Notes under the pieces: model-generated | Database searches by the model: none | Seen by the model: the letters and a program-made list of their open reading frames with translations, nothing else | What the model was told of the DNA's origin: nothing | Made by a program: the position numbers and the translations under genes | Assembly (NCBI GenBank): GCA_020637335.1 | Contig: JACJWC010000003.1 | Location: 62,001-126,000, forward strand | From: Acidobacteriota bacterium | GTDB lineage: Bacteria > Acidobacteriota > Holophagae > Acanthopleuribacterales > Acanthopleuribacteraceae | Length of the DNA: 64,000 nucleotides | Direction of reading: 5' to 3' | Shown here: one piece after another, positions 1-8,360 of the stretch | How positions within the stretch are numbered: the stretch's first letter is position 1 | Layout of the letters: every line of letters starts with the position of its first letter

Positions 1-1673
1 TGATTGGCGACAATATGGCCAAACAAATTGGGGCCAGCGGCAAGGAAAAACGCACGGATCTGATGGGTTTACTGCTTTTGGTTTCACCGCCCGGATATGG
101 AAAAACCACCCTGATGGAATACATCGCTATGCGGCTTGGGCTCATTTTTGTCAAGGTAAATGGACCCAGTATAGGCCATGCGGTCACGTCCTTGGACCCG
201 GCCGAAGCGCCAAATGCTTCTGCACGAGAAGAACTTGAAAAACTCAACTTCGGTCTACGGCTCGGCGATAATGTCATGCTGTATCTGGACGATATTCAAC
301 ACTGTAATCCGGAGCTCCTCCAAAAGTTTATCGCCTTGTGCGATGCGCAGCGCAAAATTGAGGGCGTTTGGCGTGGGCAACCGGTGAGTTACGATTTGCG
401 CGGCCGCAAATTTTGTGTGGTCATGGCCGGTAACCCCTATACAGAGAGCGGCGAGCGTTTCCAGATTCCGGACATGCTGGCCAACCGAGCCGATACCTAC
501 AACCTGGGCGAGGTCATCGGCGATCGCCAGGAAGCGTTTGCGCGTAGTTATCTGGAAAATTGTATGACTTCGAATCCGCACCTGGGCCGGTTAGCCCAGA
601 CCGCTCCAGCCGACATCCATCCTTTAATTGAAGTGGCCCAAGGCAAACGCAGCTTAAGCGAAATGGAGTTAAAGGGCGATTATTCAGACACTTACCTCGA
701 AGATGCTGTCAAAGTATTGGCCAAGTTAATGCCGATCCGCGATCGACTGCTTCAGGTCAACCAGGCCTACATGGCCAGCGCGGCTCAAGCCGACGCCTAT
801 CGCACGGAGCCCGCCTTCAAATTACAAGGTTCCTACCGCAACATGAACAAATTGGCCGAAAAAATATTGCCCATTACCAACGAAATTGAATTGGAGCGCC
901 TGGTTCAAGACCACTACAACAATGAAGCCCAAACCCTGGCCCGTGGCGCTGAAGCGAATTTGCTCAAATTCCGCGAATTAATGGCCTGGCTGACGCCGGA
1001 TCAGCAAAAGCGCTGGCAGGACATCAAAAAAACTTATGACCGCAACCAGCTTTTCCGCGCAGATGAAGACCGAATGAGCCAGGTATTGGTCCAGCTGAGC
1101 TTGTTTCAGGAAGGCCTGGGCCAAATCAGTGAAACCATAAGTCAAGTGGGAAAATACCAGGTTTCAGCCCATGTAAAGCAGGCCTCGCATTCCGAGACCA
1201 TTCAAGCCCAGTTCGCGCCAGATCAATGGCAACACATTGTGTCTGTGTTGGACCAGTTACGCCCTAAACCCGAAGCCTTATTCGCTGTTGATGAGACGGG
1301 TTTACCCCATGCGTTTCTGAACCGACATGGCTTTTCGATTGTTAATCTGGGGGCGTCACAGTTTGAAGTGCGCAGAGACAAAGGCCCCAAAATTGTCCTG
1401 AATGCGCGTGGAACGCATTTGCGATTCGAGCTGGATTTGGGCTCCATAGCAGATGGCGAGTCAGAACAAACCGTCAGTCAACTCAAAGGATTAAATCGAC
1501 GGATCTTTCCGGTTATCTTCCGCGCCAAAACAGTTGAAGGGGGGTATGGACTCAGTTTAAGTGTCAAGATTGAGAAGGCGGATATGAATGGGATGAAGTG
1601 GCTTGCCATTTTTGACGCTTTTGAACATGCAGCCCATCAAGCCGATACCATCTTGAACGCAAATCTGCCCTAA
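1..1673 (+). CDS. AAA ATPase, DNA-repair-ATPase-like, C-terminal part
   Basis: The reading frame is open to the left edge, so the gene starts outside the window; the first in-frame ATG is at 15. The visible ~556 residues carry a Walker A (SPPGYGKTT, about residue 24 counted from that ATG) and a Walker B (MLYLDDIQH, about 88), followed by an AAA lid and a helical region. The 'VVMAGNPYTESG' segment resembles sensor 1 of MoxR-type AAA modules. The arrangement fits the C-terminal half of large bacterial proteins annotated as DNA repair ATPases (DUF3686 plus AAA), but the diagnostic N-terminus is not visible. The role is unknown; ATP-driven remodelling is the only safe statement. A promoter-like sequence lies just after the stop, so it is probably not in an operon with the next gene. 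Confidence 0.6.
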   Translation, partial: IGDNMAKQIGASGKEKRTDLMGLLLLVSPPGYGKTTLMEYIAMRLGLIFVKVNGPSIGHAVTSLDPAEAPNASAREELEKLNFGLRLGDNVMLYLDDIQHCNPELLQKFIALCDAQRKIEGVWRGQPVSYDLRGRKFCVVMAGNPYTESGERFQIPDMLANRADTYNLGEVIGDRQEAFARSYLENCMTSNPHLGRLAQTAPADIHPLIEVAQGKRSLSEMELKGDYSDTYLEDAVKVLAKLMPIRDRLLQVNQAYMASAAQADAYRTEPAFKLQGSYRNMNKLAEKILPITNEIELERLVQDHYNNEAQTLARGAEANLLKFRELMAWLTPDQQKRWQDIKKTYDRNQLFRADEDRMSQVLVQLSLFQEGLGQISETISQVGKYQVSAHVKQASHSETIQAQFAPDQWQHIVSVLDQLRPKPEALFAVDETGLPHAFLNRHGFSIVNLGASQFEVRRDKGPKIVLNARGTHLRFELDLGSIADGESEQTVSQLKGLNRRIFPVIFRAKTVEGGYGLSLSVKIEKADMNGMKWLAIFDAFEHAAHQADTILNANLP

Positions 1674-1678
1674 ATTCC

Positions 1679-1708
1679 TTGAGTTTCACGAGATCCGAAA
1701 CCTATACT
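1679..1708 (+). promoter_or_regulatory. Sigma-70-like promoter for the LtaS-like gene
   Basis: TTGAGT (1679-1684) and TATACT (1703-1708) are separated by 18 bases, close to the housekeeping consensus. The pair lies 30 bases upstream of the ATG at 1738 and right after the preceding stop. Judged by eye only. Confidence 0.4.
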
Positions 1709-1737
1709 AGGAGGCTAAATAAGTAAAAGGATCTGGA

Positions 1738-3618
1738 ATGAAACGCGACCAAACCCTCCTCCACGGCTATGAAGCTCTGACCATCTTAATTACTCTGGTT
1801 TATTTTGGGTTTTTGGATTGGCAAGCCAAAACCGACTTGAATAGCCTGGAAAGCGCCAACTTTGGTTTTTCCTATTTTTGGCCACTCCTATTTTTGGGGT
1901 TGGCATATCTTTTAGGCCAGAAGTACCGCTTGTGGGTCTTGGCCATGTTCAACCTTGTTGCAACCTTGATTACGCGTAGCATGGCCGCTGGCTTTGCAGC
2001 AACTCAAGAATCACCCTCATTCGACATTTTTGGACAATTGTTCGATACCAAGTTTGGCATAGCTCACACTTTTCACTTGTCGGACTGGATCTGGTTACTC
2101 GTATCCTTCTGGCCTTTGCTTTTCCATTTTTTGCGACCCAAAATAACCCAAGCGCAAATCTCGACCAAAATCATCATTGGCTATTCCATTTCACAAATAT
2201 TCCTGGCCGCATTAATCGCCCTATTTGCCTTGAACACGGCGATGAGTTTGGACGGTTCTCGGGTTAGCGCAACTGAAAAATGGTTGGATGCCCCAACGGC
2301 CGCAGCGAAAGCCAGTATATTTGGCGTTTTATCCTCGCAGACCTTTCATTATTTGAGTACGCCCAATACCGATGCGGATGCACTCACAACCACTAAAGCG
2401 CTGTTTAACGAAATCCTTCAGGATATCCACCACGCAAACGCACTTGAAAGTCCTTCATTAGGTATGGCTAAGGACAAAAATGTCGTTTGGATTCAAATAG
2501 AAGGATTGCAATCATGTCTGGTAGGCGCAAGTTGGAATGACATCGAAATTACCCCAAATTTGAACCGTTTACGCGGCGCTAGCTACTATTGGGGCCACTT
2601 GGTCGACATTGGGGAGGAGGGTGTTGCCAACCAAGCTAATTACGCCCTTTTACATAGCCGTTTTCCGCCTTCCACCCAAGAAGGTATCGTTTTCAGCCCG
2701 CCAAATCTGAACGACTCGGCATTGCTGAACGCAATGCAGGCCAAAAGCTATAAGGTTTTACCTTTTTTGTCAGAGCCTCAAGGTGAGGAAGGTATTTTTG
2801 CCCCGTTGAGTCCCCAGTACCTGCCCAAATCGGAGTTGTTTCAAAAAGCCTTCACCACTTCAGCAGAACAAACGGGTCCTTATTTCACATGGATTCAGTG
2901 GCGCAATAACAACAATTCGGATCTCACCGTTCCCGATAGCGTCGATAGACCCTTTAAGGATGAGACTGGTTTTCTAGCCGAATACTTAAATTGGCTCCAC
3001 TACATGGATGCCCAATTGGGCCCGGCTTTGGATGTTTTTCTCAAGAGTGATGCAGGTCAGGACAGTGTGGTCATGATTTTTGGTGACCGCAGCATTGGTT
3101 TCCCGAAAAACCTGAATTTGACGCAAGCGGATTTGGATGTGGGCAAAGCCTTGTGCGGAACCGTACCTTGGGATACCACCCAAGACTTTCTACCACTTTG
3201 GGTAAACATCCCCAGCAAACAAGCAGAATTACTCGATATTAAAGCCCGTTATGGGGGTTCGGAAATTCCCATAGTCGGGTCGCTCATGGACCTTACGCCG
3301 ACCTTGTTCCACTTATTGGATTGGCAGCAGCCAGACCAAATCACCGGTTTTCACCTGTTTTTGAAGGGCCTGCGCGTTTTGCCCTACCCCCCCATCTACA
3401 CAGCAATGGGCGAAGCAGCGACCGTTTTTTTCACCAATGAGGCAATCGTATTTATAGACAGCCAAGGTACAGTCGTTAATCCAATTTGGCCAAATGGTCC
3501 TACCGAAATGGATGCGGAAAAACAGGAGTTGTGTACCAACACAGCAAATTTGTACAAAGGTATAGGACAAGCCTTCCGCGATGGTCTGATGACCCAAGCA
3601 GATGAGAATCGGCCGTAA
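1738..3618 (+). CDS. LTA-synthase/sulfatase-family membrane protein, probable pseudoenzyme
   Basis: 626 residues. The N-terminal ~200 residues hold about four to five hydrophobic segments, followed by an extracytoplasmic alkaline-phosphatase-fold domain, the architecture of LtaS/MdoB-type phosphoglycerol transferases. The first metal-ligand region is recognisable (WIQIEGLQS, Glu near residue 254). The segment holding the nucleophile in LtaS (GKTSDAE) reads GVANQAN here, so the catalytic Thr is Ala and flanking acidic residues are lost. The metal-binding FGDH motif reads FGDR (about residue 449). I infer a non-catalytic relative, perhaps a binding or sensing protein. A Shine-Dalgarno-like AAAGG precedes the ATG. 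The next gene is 77 bases downstream on the same strand. Confidence 0.75.
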   Translation: MKRDQTLLHGYEALTILITLVYFGFLDWQAKTDLNSLESANFGFSYFWPLLFLGLAYLLGQKYRLWVLAMFNLVATLITRSMAAGFAATQESPSFDIFGQLFDTKFGIAHTFHLSDWIWLLVSFWPLLFHFLRPKITQAQISTKIIIGYSISQIFLAALIALFALNTAMSLDGSRVSATEKWLDAPTAAAKASIFGVLSSQTFHYLSTPNTDADALTTTKALFNEILQDIHHANALESPSLGMAKDKNVVWIQIEGLQSCLVGASWNDIEITPNLNRLRGASYYWGHLVDIGEEGVANQANYALLHSRFPPSTQEGIVFSPPNLNDSALLNAMQAKSYKVLPFLSEPQGEEGIFAPLSPQYLPKSELFQKAFTTSAEQTGPYFTWIQWRNNNNSDLTVPDSVDRPFKDETGFLAEYLNWLHYMDAQLGPALDVFLKSDAGQDSVVMIFGDRSIGFPKNLNLTQADLDVGKALCGTVPWDTTQDFLPLWVNIPSKQAELLDIKARYGGSEIPIVGSLMDLTPTLFHLLDWQQPDQITGFHLFLKGLRVLPYPPIYTAMGEAATVFFTNEAIVFIDSQGTVVNPIWPNGPTEMDAEKQELCTNTANLYKGIGQAFRDGLMTQADENRP

Positions 3619-3695
3619 TAAAATGAAAGGTCGATGCAGCGTTTTGCGCAATTCCCTCCACTAACCTTTTTGAAGACAGATAAAGGGAGGTCGAA

Positions 3696-4493
3696 ATGAT
3701 CCTGTTCATGTTATGTAGCCAGTTCTTGTTGAGCCAAGACCAAAAACAATTTGAAGTTGGGGCCCTACCACACCTGGACCTGAGCAATATTGCCGGTGAT
3801 ATAGAAGTTACCATTGGCGAACCGGGTGCAATCATGATCCGCTATGAAAAGGAAGACGACGATGTGAAAGTCGACTTTAGTCAAAGCGGTGACCGGGTGA
3901 CCGTGCGAGTCGATATGCCGCGCAGAAGCCACAACAAGGGCGGCGTTTCGTTTAAGGTAACTTTACCGCCTGAAACCGAGGTCGAACTGAAATCGATTTC
4001 CGGGCACATCACGGCCAAAGGTCTAGCCCGAGGTGGCGAACTGGAAACCGTGAGCGGCAATGTTCGTTTGGACGATAGTCAAGGCGAATTCGAAGCCAGT
4101 TCGGTCAGTGGCGATGTTGTGGTGCGCAAAGCACGCGGCCAATACCGGTTGGGCAGCGTCAGTGGCTCCGTAATGGTCGAGGAAATGGACCATTCCACCC
4201 TGAAAGCCGAGTCCGTTTCGGGTCATCTAACCTTAAGCAGTGCCACTTTGGACGGCGAATACCGCTTTGAAACCACCAGTGGTAATATTTCGATTAGCCA
4301 CAGCCGCGATGCCAGTTACCGGGTCCGCTTTGATACGTTTAGCGGCAATGTCGATTATCCCGAAGGCGCTAATATGAGCCTCAAAAAAGAACAATACACG
4401 CCATCCAAATCGCTCAAGGGCAGTTATCACGATGGTAAAGGCTCAATTGAAGGTGAAACCCTGAGCGGATCCATCCGCATCGTAGCCCGCTAA
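3696..4493 (+). CDS. DUF4097-family (putative adhesin) secreted protein
   Basis: 265 residues with a short hydrophobic N-terminus (signal-like, ending near SQDQK), then repeated strands with the pattern 'xxSGxVxxx' (SGDIEV, SGHITA, SGNVRL, SGDVVV, SGSVMV, SGHLTL, SGNISI, SGNVDY). These repeats are the hallmark of DUF4097 right-handed beta-helix proteins. AGGGAGG lies before the ATG. Its stop is 5 bases from the sigma factor gene, so it is co-transcribed with the sigma and anti-sigma-like genes. DUF4097 proteins are often encoded beside ECF systems and anti-sigma factors, which suggests an envelope-stress or signalling role, but no activity is established. Confidence 0.8.
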   Translation: MILFMLCSQFLLSQDQKQFEVGALPHLDLSNIAGDIEVTIGEPGAIMIRYEKEDDDVKVDFSQSGDRVTVRVDMPRRSHNKGGVSFKVTLPPETEVELKSISGHITAKGLARGGELETVSGNVRLDDSQGEFEASSVSGDVVVRKARGQYRLGSVSGSVMVEEMDHSTLKAESVSGHLTLSSATLDGEYRFETTSGNISISHSRDASYRVRFDTFSGNVDYPEGANMSLKKEQYTPSKSLKGSYHDGKGSIEGETLSGSIRIVAR

Positions 4494-4498
4494 ACGCC

Positions 4499-5062
4499 AT
4501 GGGGACCTGGTTCACGCGTAGCGAAAAAAGCGATGAGGCCTGGGCTGAAGCTTTTCAGGCAGGTAGCCAACAGGCTTTTGAAGCGCTTTATCACCGCCAC
4601 CAGGCCAAACTCTTCACGTTGTGCTTGCGAAACCTGGGTCAGAACCGAGCGGAGGATTGCCTCCAAGAAATTTTCATGGCCCTCTACACGGCGCTTCCCG
4701 GGTTTCGCGGTCAAGCCAAATTTAAAACGTGGATGTACAAAATTGCCCTAAATTGTATTTCTCGCCATTACGGACCCGATCCTGAGCCATTGGACCCCGA
4801 TATGGAAGGTAGCCTTCGCCATCAACCTGAACCCACCCTGAACCTGTGGTTGGAACAAGCCATAACCGCTTTGCCGCACGGTTATCGCCATGTTCTTCTT
4901 CTGCATGATGTCGCAGGTTTTAAACACGATGAGATCGGCGAAATCTTAGGCATAACAGCACCCACTTCGCGCAGCCAATTGGCGCGTGCCAGAACAAACC
5001 TGAGAACCCTCATGGTGCGGCAACAGAAAAAGGAAATTGGTCATGAAAAAGCTATCGGATGA
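4499..5062 (+). CDS. ECF-type sigma-70 family RNA polymerase sigma factor
   Basis: 187 residues, normal ECF length. Region 2 is visible at about residues 20-85 (FEALYHRHQAKLF, then AEDCLQEIFMALY, FKTWMYKIALN). Region 4 helix-turn-helix is at about 120-170 (LPHGYRHVLLLHDVAGF, HDEIGEILGI, SQLARARTNLR). It directs RNA polymerase to a dedicated promoter set. It follows the DUF4097 gene by 5 bases and overlaps the next gene by 20 bases, so the three genes should be translated together. The following membrane protein is the obvious partner. Confidence 0.9.
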   Translation: MGTWFTRSEKSDEAWAEAFQAGSQQAFEALYHRHQAKLFTLCLRNLGQNRAEDCLQEIFMALYTALPGFRGQAKFKTWMYKIALNCISRHYGPDPEPLDPDMEGSLRHQPEPTLNLWLEQAITALPHGYRHVLLLHDVAGFKHDEIGEILGITAPTSRSQLARARTNLRTLMVRQQKKEIGHEKAIG

Positions 5063-5702
5063 ACCCTTCAGCCCTGAATGGTACGAAACCCACACCGACG
5101 AATCCGGTCTGATCAAACCGGAATCCCTGCACCAACATCCCGAATGGCGCACCATTCAGGAGGATATGCTCCAAATCGCCCGATTGACGCACCAATCAGT
5201 GCCGGCCAATCCCCGCGTTTGGCTTAAAATCCGCAGCGCCCTGGGTTTAAAACACAACTTTCGCTTACCGCTCTTTCTGACAACCGCTGCAACCCTTATG
5301 CTGGTCGTTTGGCTGTTTTGGCAGCCCAATGACCAAAAAGACTCAGCGCCTTATGTTAGCGAATCCCAGCAAGTTGCAATGAACCACTCCCAAACCAGCC
5401 CACCTGGTGAGTCCGAAGTTTTGTTGCATCAAATTGATCAGATCCGCGACAGCTATGACCGCAGTCTGAAGGTTCTGGAAGAGCGTGCCACCGCACGGTT
5501 GGCCACCTTCCCGCCCTTTTACCGCGACCTCTTTAGCAATGAGTTAGACCAAATCAACACGAGCATTTCCAATTCTGAGGCACTTTTGGCCGAACACCCC
5601 GACGAGATCATGATTCATCGCACGGTCGCCCGAGGTTATGACGCCAAAGCCAATCTGCTCAAAACCATCATGAGCACTACACTCCCCAACAAAGGCGCCT
5701 GA
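5043..5702 (+). CDS. Membrane anti-sigma-factor-like protein
   Basis: About 219 residues. I chose ATG 5043 because AGGAA at 5031-5035 is well spaced; an in-frame TTG at 5037 is the alternative. A cytoplasmic N-terminal region of ~75 residues contains a helical 'IQEDMLQIARLTHQSV' segment, followed by one membrane segment at about 82-100 (LPLFLTTAATLMLVVWLF) and an extracytoplasmic helical C-terminus with coiled-coil character. No zinc-binding HxxxCxxC motif of the ZAS type is present. It overlaps the ECF sigma gene, which is the main reason for calling it the cognate anti-sigma factor; the function is inferred from position and topology. Confidence 0.6.
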   Translation: MKKLSDEPFSPEWYETHTDESGLIKPESLHQHPEWRTIQEDMLQIARLTHQSVPANPRVWLKIRSALGLKHNFRLPLFLTTAATLMLVVWLFWQPNDQKDSAPYVSESQQVAMNHSQTSPPGESEVLLHQIDQIRDSYDRSLKVLEERATARLATFPPFYRDLFSNELDQINTSISNSEALLAEHPDEIMIHRTVARGYDAKANLLKTIMSTTLPNKGA

Positions 5703-5763
5703 AATAATAAAGATACATACCAAAACCTTGGAAGTTCAGGCGGGTGGTAAAATGTCGGATAAA

Positions 5764-6618
5764 TTAAGGCAACTCGACTCGCCATACTTGGACATTTGGA
5801 TCAATTGGGGATGGAACGTAGCGCACAGGTAGACGTTGTTTTTGGCTGCGACCCACGGTATCCCCTTCTGGCAAAGCCTTCCCTCGACCCGCCACATAGG
5901 TCAGCAAATCGTAAAGGGTTGGGAGTGCATCACCTTCTGACCTTTTACCCGCAACCAATAGTAGATCTGGTAAGTCGAGTTGATGCATGCCCAGACTCAA
6001 GAGACTAAGTCGACCATCGGGCTCGTGAGCAATACTGACCCCCGACCACACCATCATTCGCGGTGATATTCCAGACGCCTTGGCAATGGAAGTGAAAAAT
6101 GCTGCCTCATGTGTGGCCCCAGCATTGGCCCAATATACGCCCACAGCTGGAGCAACCTTGATTACGGAAGCTAACAATGAGGTGAATCGCGATAATTGAA
6201 CCAATGGCGGCGAATCCGCTTCCGCATTATAGGAGACAATCAGATGGGCATGATGAGGCTGGAGTTGGAAGTTCTTTTTCAAACCAGAGAGACTGAATTG
6301 AACCCCGTGTTCTGCTTCACCATCCGGCACCGCAAACGGCACAAGGGCCACAAATGAGCGCTCGCCGCTGTTAAAGTCCAAAATAATGGCTTTTTCGCCC
6401 GCCTTCTGCCCTGAAGGTTCATCCAATGGGATAAGCTTTTCGCCCGAATCGGCAAACTCGCGAAATGCTTTGACAATCGTTTTTGCGTTTGGGAGGTGTG
6501 GTTTGGAAAGCAAAACGAATGCTAGATTGGTTTTCTCGCTTTTTTCAAGAGAAGGTCCATTATCAATCGACTCTTCGGTCACTTTTCGCCCGCCGAATAT
6601 CCTTTTAAAGAGTCCCAT
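5764..6618 (-). CDS. DUF4261 domain-containing protein
   Basis: 284 residues, soluble, no signal peptide or membrane segment. It starts at ATG 6618 with GAGG five bases upstream. The N-terminal ~30 residues are charged linker (KRIFGGRKVTEE). The body matches DUF4261 proteins: 'LAFVLLSKPHLPNA' opening, a central 'AHLIVSYNAEAD', 'VGVYWANAGATHEA', and a C-terminal 'LPTLYDLLTYV' segment. Proteins of this family have no known biochemical activity. It is convergent with the anti-sigma gene and stands alone. Confidence 0.75.
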   Translation of the reverse strand: MGLFKRIFGGRKVTEESIDNGPSLEKSEKTNLAFVLLSKPHLPNAKTIVKAFREFADSGEKLIPLDEPSGQKAGEKAIILDFNSGERSFVALVPFAVPDGEAEHGVQFSLSGLKKNFQLQPHHAHLIVSYNAEADSPPLVQLSRFTSLLASVIKVAPAVGVYWANAGATHEAAFFTSIAKASGISPRMMVWSGVSIAHEPDGRLSLLSLGMHQLDLPDLLLVAGKRSEGDALPTLYDLLTYVAGRGKALPEGDTVGRSQKQRLPVRYVPSPIDPNVQVWRVELP

Positions 6619-6793
6619 TCTGGCCTCGAATCTCAGTTCTAATCGCTCCGGTTTTGTTCAAGGAATTGGACATGACTCGTCCAAAACCCGATTACTTAAG
6701 GAGCTACCTTAGTCTTTTTTGGCCGCACTGGAAACGATTAAATAAAATCAAGCAAACCTTGATCATTTATTAAAGAAATCAGATGATCACGGC

Positions 6794-7096
6794 TTATTTG
6801 TATAGCCGAAAAAAGCGGAAGGGCTTTGGCCATTCCTCCCGAGGCTTAAACGCCAATGCGACTTCTTGATGGTCCAATGCTGATTCCGTCAGGACAACAT
6901 AATCTTCAAACGCTTTGGCTTTCTCAAATTCACTATCGTTCACTCGGCACACTGCTTTATAGAATGGGCCCGCCAACCACTCGGCGATTTCAGGGCTGGC
7001 CTTAAACTTGAGGTAGCAGGCTAAAGAAGCGTGGCTGGCCGCTAATACTGCAAAACCCGTTGGAACCGACTCGCGAATCAAAATGTACATCTTCAT
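6794..7096 (-). CDS. PTH2-like fold protein, catalytic residues apparently absent
   Basis: 100 residues. The opening KMYILIRESVPTG...AASHASLACY follows the strand-helix pattern of archaeal/eukaryotic-type peptidyl-tRNA hydrolase 2 (KMVLVVR...GKxAAQcaHA). The conserved Lys of GKGK is not present and the DAG motif region reads ESALD. The fold assignment is by eye and moderate. If correct, this is a non-hydrolase member of unknown role. It is a monocistronic gene between DUF4261 and the GGCT-like gene, all on the minus strand. The flanks (6619-6793 and 7097-7348) show no gene; the first holds a TTGGAC-N7-GTCCAA inverted repeat at 6666-6684. Confidence 0.5.
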   Translation of the reverse strand: MKMYILIRESVPTGFAVLAASHASLACYLKFKASPEIAEWLAGPFYKAVCRVNDSEFEKAKAFEDYVVLTESALDHQEVALAFKPREEWPKPFRFFRLYK

Positions 7097-7348
7097 GGTT
7101 TTCTGGCCCTTGCATCTGAATCCACTAAAAAGGATTACCCCATACCCTTGAACAGGATAATTGATCCGTGTTCACTGGCGCAATATTGAGACTTCACAAG
7201 GGGTTCAACAAGTGCCTCCAGGCCGGGTAGTTGTCGGCTGTAGTCCTGGACCCAAGAAGATTCCAAACATCGATGCAAAAGGCAGGTTGATTTTTTCCAT
7301 GGTGCTCGGCGCACAGCAGATTACCAGCACCCTAAACCAATGAATTGA

Positions 7349-7801
7349 TCAGGCGGAGGTACGCATGTCGGTGCGGAACGAGCCCGGTTGGACGCTACTC
7401 TTTTCCACATAGGACCAGGCCGGTTGCCAATGCCCATGGAAGACTGGGATCAGAATTCTGCGCAGTGCACCTTTTCTGCCATTTTTTAGACCCATGCGTT
7501 CATCCAGGCGCGCCAGGGTCTGCGGGTCCAGGCACATCAAAAAGCCATTGATCCACTGATACTCCTCATAAGGCGGCCAAAACCATCGATCGGCATACAG
7601 GCGCCCAATCAACTCGTAGCGAAACAAATCCATCGGCATGGCGCCACAGCTCTCGGCCAACATGTGCCGATCGGGCACGCGGATCAGGTCGGGGCGATGG
7701 GTCCAAAATCCGACGGTTCGCGCCTGGCCGATGGTCGTCTCATCCGAGATCAGCGGCTCGTCCTGAATTCCAGAATGAAAGTCATATAAAAAAACAAGCA
7801 T
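7349..7801 (-). CDS. Gamma-glutamylcyclotransferase-like (AIG2-fold) protein
   Basis: 150 residues. The order of elements resembles GGCT/AIG2 proteins: N-terminal strand LVFLYDFHSG (family YGTL region), ARTVGFW, 'ELIGRLYADRWFW' (family VxGxLY), then a helix 'DPQTLARLDERMGL', 'LRRILIPVF' and AWSYVEK. The classic YGSN loop is changed, so substrate and activity are open. ATG 7801 has a strong ribosome-binding site (GGAGGAAACC), which lies in one arm of an inverted repeat. It may be a distant relative with altered chemistry. Confidence 0.5.
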   Translation of the reverse strand: MLVFLYDFHSGIQDEPLISDETTIGQARTVGFWTHRPDLIRVPDRHMLAESCGAMPMDLFRYELIGRLYADRWFWPPYEEYQWINGFLMCLDPQTLARLDERMGLKNGRKGALRRILIPVFHGHWQPAWSYVEKSSVQPGSFRTDMRTSA

Positions 7802-7804
7802 GGT

Positions 7805-7827
7805 TTCCTCCAGGTTGACAGGAGGAA
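7805..7827 (-). promoter_or_regulatory. Inverted repeat sequestering a ribosome-binding site
   Basis: TTCCTCC (7805-7811) and GGAGGAA (7821-7827) form a 7-bp stem with a 9-base loop. On the minus strand the arm at 7805-7811 is itself the Shine-Dalgarno sequence of the GGCT-like gene, so folding would hide it. Translational control is an inference; a 7-bp match can arise by chance. Confidence 0.3.
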
Positions 7828-7905
7828 GCGTACACAGCCTAAATTAGGCGAAAATGGGGCCCAGATAAGATTACGATGAGGGCAAACCCGCAGAAATATG
7901 CGCGG

Positions 7906-8316
7906 TTAAGGCGAACCCAACCCAGCTTTGGCCGATCTCATCTGGATCAGCTCGATTTTGTAGCCATCCGGATCCGTGATAAACGCAATTTCGGTCGTGC
8001 CACCTTTGACCGGACCGGGTTCCCGCGTGACGTTGCCACCCAGGCGTTTGATTTCGGCGCAACGCGCGTAAATATCGTCAACACCGAGGGCAATGTGTCC
8101 AAATCCGGTGCCCAAATCGTATTGCTTTTGGTCCCAGTTGTAGGTCAATTCAATGACCGCCTGTTCGGATTCATCCGCATAGCCTACAAACGCCAGGGTA
8201 TAACGATAGGCCTCATTGACCGAGGTGCGCAGGCATTTCATGCCCAAGACTTCGCAATAAAATCGGACAGAGCGGTCCAAATCACCGACCCGAATCATGG
8301 TATGTAATAAGCGCAT
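7906..8316 (-). CDS. gloA: Lactoylglutathione lyase (glyoxalase I)
   Basis: 136 residues, the standard length of the bacterial Ni-type enzyme. It converts the hemithioacetal of methylglyoxal and glutathione to S-lactoylglutathione in the cytoplasm. The four metal ligands sit at the same numbers as in E. coli GlxI: His5 (LLHTMIRV), Glu56 (VIELTYNW), His74 (GFGHIALGV) and Glu122 (KIELIQ). The characteristic DPDGYKIEL end is present. GGAGG lies about seven bases before ATG 8316. It is the last gene on the minus strand before the electron-transfer block and probably independent of it. Confidence 0.95.
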   Translation of the reverse strand: MRLLHTMIRVGDLDRSVRFYCEVLGMKCLRTSVNEAYRYTLAFVGYADESEQAVIELTYNWDQKQYDLGTGFGHIALGVDDIYARCAEIKRLGGNVTREPGPVKGGTTEIAFITDPDGYKIELIQMRSAKAGLGSP

Positions 8317-8360
8317 TACCCATCCTCCGACGCCATCTCAACTAAATCCAATAATAGCCG

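Noticed and set aside
6386..6712. Plus-strand frame over the DUF4261 start, with a stem and T-run near 6690-6710
   Set aside because: It is a shadow frame; no plus-strand gene precedes the T-run, so a terminator there would have no purpose.
7161..7551. Two short plus-strand frames between the PTH2-like and GGCT-like genes
   Set aside because: No ribosome-binding sites; the second overlaps the better-supported minus-strand gene.
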